A stretch of DNA of 8,546 bases from Candidatus Woesearchaeota archaeon (GTDB lineage Archaea > Nanobdellota > Nanobdellia > Woesearchaeales > UBA10200). Below, piece by piece: positions 1-6,552 of the stretch. Location of the stretch: contig JAGVZX010000105.1 of NCBI GenBank assembly GCA_018302185.1, positions 1 through 8,546 of the forward strand. The letters run 5' to 3'. The translations under genes were made by a program, and so were the position numbers. How positions within the stretch are numbered: the stretch's first letter is position 1; each line of letters begins with the position of its first letter. Below the pieces are notes generated by a model. That model saw only the letters and a program-made list of their open reading frames with translations, did no database searches and was not told where the DNA came from.

Positions 1-49
1 CCACTTCACAGGGGTCGGTTTGGATAACAGGCATCAGGTTATACGCCAT
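1..49 (-). CDS. Possible 5' end of a leftward gene (partial)
   Basis: Read leftward from an ATG at 49-47, sixteen codons stay open to the window edge, giving MAYNLMPVIQTDPCEV. The stretch is visibly richer in G+C than the intergenic DNA beside it. An AT-rich TATA-like element at 77-88 reads on this strand as AGTATATTTAAC, at a spacing that would place transcription start close to this ATG. It would then share a divergent promoter with the cupin gene. Sixteen residues are too few to assign a family. Against the call, two rightward frames are also open across the first 100 bases, so this could be the tail of a rightward gene or non-coding DNA. Confidence 0.4.
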   Translation of the reverse strand, partial: MAYNLMPVIQTDPCEV

Positions 50-76
50 AATGCTAGGGCATCTTGGAAGAAAAAA

Positions 77-103
77 GTTAAATATACTAAAGTATTTACT
101 TTA
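77..103 (+). promoter_or_regulatory. TATA box and inverted repeat before the cupin gene
   Basis: GTTAAATATAC (77-87), preceded by an A-rich BRE-like run, lies about 26 nt before the ATG at 108, so the cupin transcript would be leaderless. Directly downstream, TAAAGT (88-93) and ACTTTA (98-103) form a perfect inverted repeat with a 4-nt spacer. This position, between TATA box and start codon, is typical for archaeal repressor operators. The promoter is inferred from pattern and spacing; the operator role is a guess. Confidence 0.45.
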
Positions 104-107
104 AAAT

Positions 108-437
108 ATGATGCCAGTAATTGACTTAAAACAAAAAATTAAGGAGATTGGTGGAAAGCCATATTCTCCTGTTGATGTTGGAAGAGTGAATGATCAGGTA
201 GTTAGGATGGCGTTATTTGATGGCGAATTTCATTGGCACAAACATACTGATGAAAATGAATTGTTTTTTGTTTATAGAGGAGAAATAGAAATCCAGTATA
301 AAGATAGAGATAATTTAAGATTAAAACAAGGGCAGATGCATATTGTACCAAAAGGTGTTGAACATTGTCCAAAAAGTATTAAGCCATCCTATGTTTTATT
401 GTTTGAGTCATATCATGTAAAGACTCATGGTGATTAG
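108..437 (+). CDS. Small single-domain cupin protein
   Basis: A 109-residue protein that is essentially one cupin beta-barrel. Cupin motif 1 is visible as H44-x-H46, E51 and G58, and motif 2 as G75, P81, G83 and H86. H44, H46, E51 and H86 are the expected metal ligands, so a metal-binding pocket should be intact. The final motif-2 position, often Asn, is Ser90. Cupins this short include sugar isomerases, dioxygenases and small-molecule sensors, and nothing here decides the substrate. ATG codons occur at 108 and 111; either fits a leaderless transcript from the TATA box at 77-87. The gene converges on pelota with a 62-bp gap and does not obviously belong with the envelope genes to the right. 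Confidence 0.88.
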   Translation: MMPVIDLKQKIKEIGGKPYSPVDVGRVNDQVVRMALFDGEFHWHKHTDENELFFVYRGEIEIQYKDRDNLRLKQGQMHIVPKGVEHCPKSIKPSYVLLFESYHVKTHGD

Positions 438-455
438 GTGCCCATGCGCCTTATT
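437..455 (+). terminator. Weak hairpin at the end of the cupin gene
   Basis: GGTGC (437-441) and GCGCC (446-450) can form a 5-bp stem with one G-U pair and a CCAT loop, beginning at the last base of the cupin stop codon and followed by TTATT. It lies between convergent genes, where termination is needed. The stem is short and the following tract only partly T, so this is a weak call. Confidence 0.22.
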
Positions 456-499
456 GTGCATACGTTTAAGGATAACTAACAACGATTGCAATGCCTAGT

Positions 500-1570
500 T
501 TAATACTGCAGCCTATACCTTAACAATGCGGCAATACCCCCTAATCCATCTAATTTTTTGCCGCCTTCATGCTCAGAGGATATTACTAGGATGGCAGCTT
601 TCATTGTATCTGCATGTTTTAAAAGTTTGTCGATTTCCTGGTACTTATTTTCTTCGCGCAGCTTAAAGATATACCCGTCTGTTATCAATACTGTTTCAAC
701 TGCACCTGCATCGACTGCATTTCGTGTCTCTTTTAGTCCATATACCGCAAGAGCCTGTTTTGAAATTTCAGATAATAATTTATCAACTAAGTTGATCTCT
801 TTTGCTGTTCTCTCTTGTTTTAGAACTTCTTTTACTTCAGGGCGCTTTAATACTTCGTTTATGCCTGGCTTTCCAACTGCATTACAGGTAGCTAAAATGA
901 TTTTTTTCTTTAGCTCATTGTCTTTAAGCTCCTTCATCAAGTCTTCCTTAAAAAAAGCAGGCGATGCTAAGACAACATGGTCGATGCCTAAACGAACTGT
1001 GTACTCTGTAAGTTTGCTGATTATTTCTTCATAAAAATTAGAGGAGTGCTTATTCTGCTTATCTGGATCGCCTTTCTTCTGCATATTTCCTGTAAATTCA
1101 GTAAGGATTTCAAATCCATATTTTTTTATTAGTGCTACTGTAGCTTCTTCCCTGTCAAATACACAGACAAGTATTTTTGTATCTTTTTGCTCAGCTGACT
1201 CCTTAAGCTTCTCTAGCTGATATTTGTACCATTTTGGCTTGATTATGCTGATTATTGTCTGTTCCTCTACATTAAAGCTATGATGCTCTCCTTTGCTTAT
1301 ATCCTCACTAGCTTCATTTATCCTGCCTAATATCCTTAAAGAATCTTTAGTGTATGCTAATTTCTCAACTTCTATCGAGATGAATATAGGCTTTCTTATC
1401 ACAGAAGATGCTGCATCATCGCTTGAGCCTCCTGTCTTTATCTTCCTTATGGTTCTTCCCTTGGCTGTATCTCCTGTATCAATAATCTGGCTAAGATACC
1501 ATAAATCGTCTAAATTTTGTATCTGAAGCTTATATTCTCCTTTTCTGATGTTAGAATGCAGTATTTTCAT
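500..1570 (-). CDS. pelA: mRNA surveillance protein Pelota (Dom34)
   Basis: A 356-residue Pelota, close to the usual archaeal length. Pelota is an eRF1 paralogue that, with an aEF1A/Hbs1-type GTPase and ABCE1, enters empty or stalled ribosomal A sites and splits the ribosome. The N-terminal Sm-like domain (about 1-125) shows DTGDTAKGRTIRKI at 31-44 and GEHHSF at 94-99. The central eRF1_2-like domain (about 130-255) has DREEA at 139-143 and ASPAFFKEDLM at 202-212, and lacks the GGQ tripeptide of true release factors, as expected. The C-terminal L30e-like domain (about 260-356) shows VETVLITD at 291-298 and a closing SSEHEGG...LGGIAALLRYRL. The frame extends 24 codons further upstream, but that extension is a low-complexity translation of the promoter; the family N-terminus MKILHSN fixes the ATG at 1570-1568. 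It is transcribed away from the surface-protein gene. Confidence 0.97.
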   Translation of the reverse strand: MKILHSNIRKGEYKLQIQNLDDLWYLSQIIDTGDTAKGRTIRKIKTGGSSDDAASSVIRKPIFISIEVEKLAYTKDSLRILGRINEASEDISKGEHHSFNVEEQTIISIIKPKWYKYQLEKLKESAEQKDTKILVCVFDREEATVALIKKYGFEILTEFTGNMQKKGDPDKQNKHSSNFYEEIISKLTEYTVRLGIDHVVLASPAFFKEDLMKELKDNELKKKIILATCNAVGKPGINEVLKRPEVKEVLKQERTAKEINLVDKLLSEISKQALAVYGLKETRNAVDAGAVETVLITDGYIFKLREENKYQEIDKLLKHADTMKAAILVISSEHEGGKKLDGLGGIAALLRYRLQY

Positions 1571-1590
1571 ATTGAGCCATGAATTAGTAA

Positions 1591-1620
1591 AATAGAAAAA
1601 CATATATATATAAAGGTTTT
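1591..1620. promoter_or_regulatory. Shared divergent TATA promoter, pelota and surface-protein gene
   Basis: The 62-bp gap between the two divergent ATGs contains one strong AT element, ATATATATATA at 1602-1612, extended to TAAAGG. Read leftward it is AAAACC followed by TTTATATATATA, a good BRE plus TATA for pelota, with a leader of roughly 10 nt. Read rightward it is GAAAAAC followed by ATATATATATAAAGG, about 26 nt before the ATG at 1633, giving a leaderless mRNA. No second TATA-like element is present in the gap. The strength in each direction is unknown. Confidence 0.6.
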
Positions 1621-1632
1621 TATTCTTCAAAA

Positions 1633-2892
1633 ATGAATACAATAAGTGAAAGAGGTTTGTTTATTAGCCTAGGTAAATTAGGGAAGAAAGCGCAAAAGCC
1701 GCAAGGTGCAGCAGGAGCAGCTGTCTTAGTAGGCGTCATCACATTCTTAATAATTTTATATATTGTATTTTTGCCTGCCAGTGAAAGAGATAAGATTCTA
1801 GACACTAGCACAGCTGGAGATTCTGGCAGCTCCTCAAGTTCAGGCTCATCCTCATCTGGCTCAGGATTGAAAAAGTTTAATACGACAGTGTTGTTAGTCA
1901 ATCCAGGTAGGATGGATTTCCAGTCAAATGATAGGATAGAGCATCTGTTGCCTGCTGTTAATTTGATGACAAAGACCCAAGCGACTGTTTTAGAAGAATT
2001 TGACAGTGTGTATGTAAAGAGCGGAGTTTTCTCAAAAGAGCCACATAAAGTAAGTTTTCTGATAAATGAGCTGGAGAATGTTGATAATATCTTACTAGGC
2101 TTCAAGGTAAAAGAAGGTTCAGGCAGATTGATAGTCGCCCTAAATAATGTTGAAGTCTTTAATTCTGATGTGACAGACACTACAGAGCCGATTAAGCTGA
2201 AGAAATCAGAAGTTAGAAATGTCAATTATCTTGAATTTAGTGTGAGTTCTCCAGGCATTGCATTTTGGAAGGTAAATGAATATCTGCTTGATAATGTTGC
2301 TGTGACTGCTGAAGTTAAGAACACTGCCGGCCAAAAAGCTAGGTCTGTATTTATTGTTGAGGATTTTGAAGAAGAAAGTGCATCTAAGATAAAGTTATCA
2401 TTTGTGCCTGATTGTGATGCAAAAAAAGCAGGCACATTGATAATATCCATTAATAGCAACCAAATATTCTCTGGCATTCCAGATTGCGGAACACCTTTTA
2501 TTCAGGAATATAGTTCAGCTTATTTATTTACAGGGGAGAATAGTGTAGAATTTTCTGGTGAAGGAAAGTACTTGATTGACAGGATAAGTGTAGAGACAAA
2601 ATTGAAAAAGCCTAGAGATTTTTCCTATGATTTCCAGATCAATGAGAGCATATTCAAGGAAATACAGTTTAGTAAGACAAAAAGCAACCTGACATTCACT
2701 TTTATTGATGATAATGAGGATAAGGAAGCTCAATTGATATTAAACGGCCATAAGCTCGTATTAAGCACTTCAAGCAATGGTTATTCAAGACTAGTTGACC
2801 CATTCTTAAAGCAGGATTTTAATTATCTGAAAATAATCCCGAAAAAACAGATGTTTGTGCCTGAGATTAAGCTAACAATTAAAAAAGATTAA
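1633..2892 (+). CDS. Membrane-anchored surface protein with three beta-repeats
   Basis: A 419-residue protein of no family I recognise. The basic N-terminus (1-23) is followed by one hydrophobic helix (about 27-48), a charged patch, and a Ser/Gly-only linker (about 63-78). The rest is a soluble beta-rich region expected outside the cell. Three segments follow a common pattern (about 154-228, 252-324 and 352-418): a strand like RLIVALN, TLIISIN or QLILNG, then NYLEFSV, NSVEFSG or NYLKIIP, then a closing alternating strand. They read like tandem jelly-roll or galactose-binding-like sandwiches. C261 and C285 in the middle repeat could form a disulfide. The uncleaved-looking helix suggests an N-terminal anchor; the GAAGAA start of the helix leaves a prepilin-like signal possible. 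The start follows a TATA at leaderless spacing. A TATA-like sequence for the next element overlaps its stop codon. Confidence 0.85.
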   Translation: MNTISERGLFISLGKLGKKAQKPQGAAGAAVLVGVITFLIILYIVFLPASERDKILDTSTAGDSGSSSSSGSSSSGSGLKKFNTTVLLVNPGRMDFQSNDRIEHLLPAVNLMTKTQATVLEEFDSVYVKSGVFSKEPHKVSFLINELENVDNILLGFKVKEGSGRLIVALNNVEVFNSDVTDTTEPIKLKKSEVRNVNYLEFSVSSPGIAFWKVNEYLLDNVAVTAEVKNTAGQKARSVFIVEDFEEESASKIKLSFVPDCDAKKAGTLIISINSNQIFSGIPDCGTPFIQEYSSAYLFTGENSVEFSGEGKYLIDRISVETKLKKPRDFSYDFQINESIFKEIQFSKTKSNLTFTFIDDNEDKEAQLILNGHKLVLSTSSNGYSRLVDPFLKQDFNYLKIIPKKQMFVPEIKLTIKKD

Positions 2893-2896
2893 ATAC
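2889..2896 (+). promoter_or_regulatory. TATA-like element before RNA copy A
   Basis: TTAAATAC at 2889-2896 overlaps the stop codon of the surface-protein gene and follows an A-rich BRE-like run. It lies about 22-26 nt before the start of the long stem at 2912, the right distance for transcription to begin at the foot of that stem. It supports independent transcription of copy A on the plus strand, but short AT words are common here. Confidence 0.35.
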
Positions 2897-2911
2897 AGAT
2901 TTAGCACAAAA

Positions 2912-3112
2912 AGAGCAGTGGCGATTGCCAATTCTGACGAACATAATTCTACAATAACCATGCTAATGTTGCGACGGGCAATAGCATCTAATTACACATC
3001 TATTAACACTACACGCAATACCTTTCCACTAGCACTATCACTAACTAAACCTAGAGGAGGAGCAACTCTTTTAGTAACAATATCAGTGTTCGTCGGCAGT
3101 CGCCACTGCTCT
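2912..3112 (+). ncRNA. Structured RNA element, copy A (unrecognised family)
   Basis: About 201 nt closed by an 18-bp stem, 2912-2929 with 3095-3112, with one G-U and no mismatch. A 6-nt bulge AATTCT (2930-2935) on the 5' side only leads into a perfect 8-bp stem, GACGAACA (2936-2943) with TGTTCGTC (3087-3094). Inside are two hairpins. ATGCTA (2960-2965) pairs with TAGCAT (2982-2987) around TTGC-GACGG-GCAA (2969-2981). ACTAAA (3044-3049) with TTTAGT (3070-3075) and AGAG with CTCT enclose the loop GAGGAGCAA (3057-3065). The middle, 2988-3043, is A/C-rich and apparently open. The same architecture recurs at 6254-6439 with compensatory changes. Plus strand is preferred from the A-rich loops, the upstream TATA-like site and gene direction, but is not proven. 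It could be a free RNA or a leader element of the gene at 3250. Confidence 0.75.
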
Positions 3113-3116
3113 AAAT

Positions 3117-3192
3117 TAAAGCTAAATGCATCAAGAATGAGAAAGATTAATATATTCTGAATAGCTTTATATACTCAATGGTTTTAAAGCTA
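3117..3192 (+). promoter_or_regulatory. Leader region with alternative 8-bp pairings and TATA box
   Basis: TAAAGCTA occurs at 3117-3124 and again at 3185-3192, with its exact complement TAGCTTTA at 3162-3169 between them. As RNA, the middle word can pair with only one partner at a time. The first hairpin can also hold an inner AGAAT/ATTCT stem (3134-3138 with 3154-3158). A good TATA candidate, CTTTATATAC (3165-3174), overlaps the middle word and would start a leader of about 50 nt for the gene at 3250. The words could therefore act as DNA operator half-sites instead of an RNA switch. The remainder up to 3249 shows nothing further. Confidence 0.4.
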
Positions 3193-3249
3193 GATAGGAA
3201 TATAATGGTCAAAAACATGAAAAGAGGTGTAGAGTTCTAAGTATTTAAA

Positions 3250-6240
3250 ATGCCTGAAAGAATGACCGAAGGGACAGAGTATAATATAGCAAGAGAAGTA
3301 GCCAAAGGCATAAGAAAAGTAGGGAATGATCTTAGTAAAGATGAACAAGGCCATCTTCAGGCATATCTGGAAAAGCTTAATGAAAGAAGATTTAATCGCG
3401 GTTGGTTTCAAGGTCCTGCTATTGAGGTAAATAACCACGAAGAATTTGTGCAGCATATCGTTGGTAAAAGAGAGGAATCAGGAAATTTTAAAGCACAGTT
3501 TATCCAGCATGCAAAAGATGAAGGAAGGTCTCTAGAAGATGCAGAAACCATGTATTCTAAATTATTTCAGCATGCTACTGACCAATATGGGAAGACAATT
3601 GACAAACTCAAGCAGCAAGAAGAGCAAGCAAGACAGGAACAGCTTAAAGTCCAGAAAAGATTCTCAGACGACATTGGACAATGGCATGATAGGTTTGAGA
3701 ATGATATAAACTCTCATTTAGAAAGACAAGGAGAAAAGCTTGAAAGCGTATCAGAGCAGGAATTAAGGATTGCAAAACAGCTTGCATTACAGAACCTTAA
3801 GATGGAAGAGCTCCAAGCTCGATTGAGCAAGGTACAAGATCCAGATAAACGTGATGCTATATTTGCGGGAATCATGGATAAGAAGATCAGTGAGCAATTG
3901 ACATCATTAAGACAGCAGGCTCAACAGGAACGTGTACAGGATAGAAATTATCGACAGGGTTTTGGTGAGATACTAAAGGCAGATGTAACTGCTAAAGCCG
4001 CTGAAAAAGTAAGTGCTGCTGCTGATAAGATAAATAAAGCAGGTGAAAAATTTGGAAAAAGCATGAAAGAATACTTCCCAACTTTTACTCAATGGGGCAA
4101 GAGAGCAGGTGTTGTTGGAGCAGATACTGCAAAAACAACAGGAAGAGCAGCTATTAACACCGCAGTCACTGCAGGCATGATATCTGCAGAACTGGCAAAA
4201 AGCTCTCTCAACGCTGCAAAGAAAGGCGCAGAAACATTTTCTGATGGGTTTTTTAATATTGTTTTAGTTGTTGGAATTTTACTGCATATTATTCAAGCCA
4301 TGACAGGCGGCTGGCAAGGCCCTAGCCCTGTTGCGTTCAAGTGGGCATTCATATTTTTATTGATCTATTTTGTGCTTTTGTTAGGCGCACCTAATAGCCT
4401 TAGCTTTAGGATGAGAACTTTTGGATTTGTCTGTATTTTTTTTGCAATTGAATGGCAATGGTTTAGGATAGTAAATCTTCTCGGGATCCAGACAAAATGG
4501 TGGGCATTAAAAGCGTTATGGCCGACTATTGTGTGGTATTGGTCAATTAAATCTATAATGAATCCTGGTAAAAAACCGATAATGACAAGATTAGCTATAT
4601 TGATGATTCTGGGTTTTTGGGTTGCCCTGGGATACAGTGCAATAAATGCAGGGACTCTTATTGAAAAGTATACTCCTGCAGGATTGAGTGATGAAGATTA
4701 CTCTCAGCAAAAAACAGGCTTTATGATAACACTTGCTGAGAGATTAGGATATGATGTAAGTGAGTTTGAGCAGAAAGCTGCAGAGAAATGCAGGAATGAT
4801 AACGGATATTATATGGATTATTATTTAGACAGGGGAAAAGTGTATATTTTGTCCAGCGCGGTGAGTGAAGGCTATAGAAATTGTGTTGAAAACAACATAG
4901 TGCAGCTTGCTGAAGAGAAAAGAGAAAGAAATGAGGTTGAAAGGGTGATAGCAGCAAGAAAAAGAGAAAGCGCTGCAGATTTCACAACCATCAGCTTTAA
5001 TGAAGGCAAGCCAAGATTTGAGCTAACCCCTGATCCACCTAAAGTGGTAGACAGCAAGAAGACAGTAAAAAGCATTAACACAGAAGTTATTTATAATATA
5101 ATCTACAAAACCTCTTTCCAAGATGCAGAGCTGGCATTTGCAGCCATGCTAAAGAAGAAAGGCAGCAAAAAAGAAGAATTGACTTTATCAGAAGGCTCTC
5201 CTGCAACCCTAAAATGCCTTAACATACCAAGTGCAGACTGCCAAGATACTGAAAAAAGCATGGAATTTCCTAAAGAGAAGCTTTCGAAATACAAGCCAGT
5301 ATTTGAGTCTGGAGTAGACATCTCTGCAAGCGATATGCCTAGATCAGCAGCAGGCGATGCAATCAGCAATGTGTTTACCACAGGAGAAAATATGTTAAGA
5401 GCTGCAGTGATATTCACAGACAGGACAAGAACAACTTTGCCGTTGATATTCGCAACTTCAGATGCAATCAGGGATGTAAAGAGAACATTAGAATATGATG
5501 AAGATGCTTCAAAAAATGATCAAAGATATGAATTTAAGTATTGGGATCAGCTTGTAGTGAAAAATAATCTGCCGATAGATATACTTTCCACTTATCCTAA
5601 CCGCAAGATAGAAGGAGTGTATTTTGAGCATCCTGTTGTCATAGATATCAAGCCATTGAATTATGAAAAGCCTGTTATTGAGCTGCATGAGAATGCGATA
5701 TTGGCTTGGAAGACAGATATCTTCAATGCAGAAAAATATAAAGATGGTAAGATAGTCGGGATAAACAAGATTTATCTGTATTTGCCTGCAGGCATAACTC
5801 CTTTAGCAGACAGGTGCCCTTTTAAAAGAATAGAAAGAGCAGGGCCTAAAGATGTTAAAGAGAAAGATGTAATATTGAAATTTGTGTATGAGTTAGATGA
5901 GAAGCATTTGGCAGCTTTGCAAGATCCAAATAAGCTTGTAGGCCTTAGTGACATCAAAGACCTCACGACTACAGGAATTCCGACATGTTCTACTGCAATT
6001 GACCAGGATAAATTGTTTGGAAGAGACACGCAAAATCTTAATCTGAAACAGAAATTCATCAATAGGGAGATAATGATAGAGATGGAATACACATATGCAA
6101 TATTTAAGGACACGATAGTAAACATTGATTATGAGATCAAGCCAGACCTTGATGTAAATGCTCAGCCAGATGAACCTGGACAACAGATAGATATGACAGA
6201 CATCAGCATAACACAGCCGATGTCAGGAAATGCTGCATAA
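3250..6240 (+). CDS. Large coiled-coil, five-TM, extracellular-domain protein
   Basis: A 996-residue protein of no family I can name. Residues 1-250 are soluble, charged and helical, with heptad-like Gln/Glu/Lys-rich coiled coil at about 90-235. An Ala/Lys-rich amphipathic stretch (about 245-330) leads to five hydrophobic segments at about 333-352, 361-380, 389-408, 417-434 and 445-466. The remaining 530 residues are beta-rich and, with an odd number of segments, should lie opposite the coiled coil, presumably outside. Cysteines there (C514, C545, C656, C664, C856, C913) could form disulfides. Near the end, IEMEYTYAIFKDTIVNI (943-959) resembles the last strands of the lipoprotein downstream. 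The layout suggests a scaffold linking cytoplasm to surface, possibly part of a secretion or adhesion apparatus; this is inference. The ATG at 3250 is the first in frame; no Shine-Dalgarno is well placed. Confidence 0.85.
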   Translation: MPERMTEGTEYNIAREVAKGIRKVGNDLSKDEQGHLQAYLEKLNERRFNRGWFQGPAIEVNNHEEFVQHIVGKREESGNFKAQFIQHAKDEGRSLEDAETMYSKLFQHATDQYGKTIDKLKQQEEQARQEQLKVQKRFSDDIGQWHDRFENDINSHLERQGEKLESVSEQELRIAKQLALQNLKMEELQARLSKVQDPDKRDAIFAGIMDKKISEQLTSLRQQAQQERVQDRNYRQGFGEILKADVTAKAAEKVSAAADKINKAGEKFGKSMKEYFPTFTQWGKRAGVVGADTAKTTGRAAINTAVTAGMISAELAKSSLNAAKKGAETFSDGFFNIVLVVGILLHIIQAMTGGWQGPSPVAFKWAFIFLLIYFVLLLGAPNSLSFRMRTFGFVCIFFAIEWQWFRIVNLLGIQTKWWALKALWPTIVWYWSIKSIMNPGKKPIMTRLAILMILGFWVALGYSAINAGTLIEKYTPAGLSDEDYSQQKTGFMITLAERLGYDVSEFEQKAAEKCRNDNGYYMDYYLDRGKVYILSSAVSEGYRNCVENNIVQLAEEKRERNEVERVIAARKRESAADFTTISFNEGKPRFELTPDPPKVVDSKKTVKSINTEVIYNIIYKTSFQDAELAFAAMLKKKGSKKEELTLSEGSPATLKCLNIPSADCQDTEKSMEFPKEKLSKYKPVFESGVDISASDMPRSAAGDAISNVFTTGENMLRAAVIFTDRTRTTLPLIFATSDAIRDVKRTLEYDEDASKNDQRYEFKYWDQLVVKNNLPIDILSTYPNRKIEGVYFEHPVVIDIKPLNYEKPVIELHENAILAWKTDIFNAEKYKDGKIVGINKIYLYLPAGITPLADRCPFKRIERAGPKDVKEKDVILKFVYELDEKHLAALQDPNKLVGLSDIKDLTTTGIPTCSTAIDQDKLFGRDTQNLNLKQKFINREIMIEMEYTYAIFKDTIVNIDYEIKPDLDVNAQPDEPGQQIDMTDISITQPMSGNAA

Positions 6241-6253
6241 AAAGTATGTGCAT

Positions 6254-6439
6254 AGCAGCTACCGCCAATTTAGTTGGCACAAATCCAAAAAAGATGCTAA
6301 GTTGCGACGGGCAAAACCAACCATTGGTTAAGCTAGAAACGTATAAAATTATTTACCGTATAACGCAGCTGCGATGCTATACCTAGAGGAGGAGCAACTC
6401 TTTATATAATCATTTCCAGTGCCAACGGCGGCAGCTGCT
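6254..6439 (+). ncRNA. Structured RNA element, copy B (paralogue of copy A)
   Basis: About 186 nt closed by a 13-position stem, 6254-6266 with 6427-6439, with a single A-C mismatch. The bulge AATTTA (6267-6272) on the 5' side only precedes a perfect 8-bp stem, GTTGGCAC (6273-6280) with GTGCCAAC (6419-6426). Six of the eight inner pairs differ from copy A, and all still pair. The same hairpin TTGC-GACGG-GCAA (6302-6314) and the same AGAG/CTCT hairpin with loop GAGGAGCAA (6385-6401) are present, inside shared blocks of 14 and 23 identical bases. Copy B adds a private hairpin, AACCAA/TTGGTT (6315-6329), and the palindrome CGCAGCTGCG (6364-6373). It begins 14 nt after the stop of the large protein gene and ends 113 nt before the lipoprotein ATG. 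Strand is inferred as for copy A. Confidence 0.75.
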
Positions 6440-6441
6440 TC

Positions 6442-6552
6442 GTAAATCTTTACTAGATACATACCATAAAAAGAAGGTATTATTAAGTTGATAACATAAA
6501 AGCCTGAGCAGTGGCTTACGTCGCCAATACTATAAACAGAAAATATTTCAAG
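6442..6552 (+). promoter_or_regulatory. Leader of the first lipoprotein gene
   Basis: Between RNA copy B and the lipoprotein ATG lie a near-palindrome GTAAA-TC-TTTAC (6442-6453), a hairpin ATACC/GGTAT (6461-6465 with 6476-6480), and a TATA-like ACATAAAAG (6494-6502) that would give a leader of roughly 28 nt. A stronger TATA match, TTTATATAAT (6401-6410), sits inside copy B. Bases 6506-6530 resemble the 5' arm of RNA copy A (GAGCAGTGGC, then GCCAAT). Which promoter is used cannot be decided by eye. Confidence 0.3.

Noticed and set aside
558..1034. A 158-codon rightward open frame.
   Set aside because: It is the antisense shadow of pelota, whose protein sequence is unmistakable.
1571..1642. 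A 24-codon upstream extension of pelota.
   Set aside because: It runs through the promoter and into the neighbouring gene start; the Pelota family begins at MKIL.
1620..2225. A 201-codon leftward open frame.
   Set aside because: It is antisense to the surface-protein gene; its Ser/Pro-rich product mirrors the Ser/Gly linker and lacks family features.
2934..2940. CTGACGA matches the hammerhead ribozyme core CUGANGA.
   Set aside because: No following stem plus GAAA is present, and the bases are used in the conserved 8-bp inner stem; copy B lacks the match.
3050..3066. The GGAGGAGCAAC block recalls the GGAAGGAGCAGC part of SRP RNA helix 8.
   Set aside because: The partner strand with GUCAGG and the GNRA tetraloop context are missing, the element is shorter than archaeal SRP RNA, and two copies within 3.4 kb would be odd.
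3098..3112. GCCACTG near the 3' arm recalls a cobalamin riboswitch piece.
   Set aside because: The rest of the B12 box and core motifs are absent, and the bases are explained by the outer stem.
2918..3160. An 80-codon rightward open frame starting at GTG in the gap.
   Set aside because: It lies over RNA copy A, its start falls inside the outer stem, its composition is low-complexity, and copy B preserves stems rather than this reading frame.
2912..6439. The two elements as copies of a MITE-like mobile element with terminal inverted repeats.
   Set aside because: Terminal repeats of one family should share sequence. Here the stem sequences differ while pairing is kept, and no target-site duplications were seen.
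6511..6552. GTG start 14 codons upstream of the first lipoprotein.
   Set aside because: It would place non-signal residues before a normal lipoprotein signal peptide; the paralogue at 7755 starts directly with the basic signal region.
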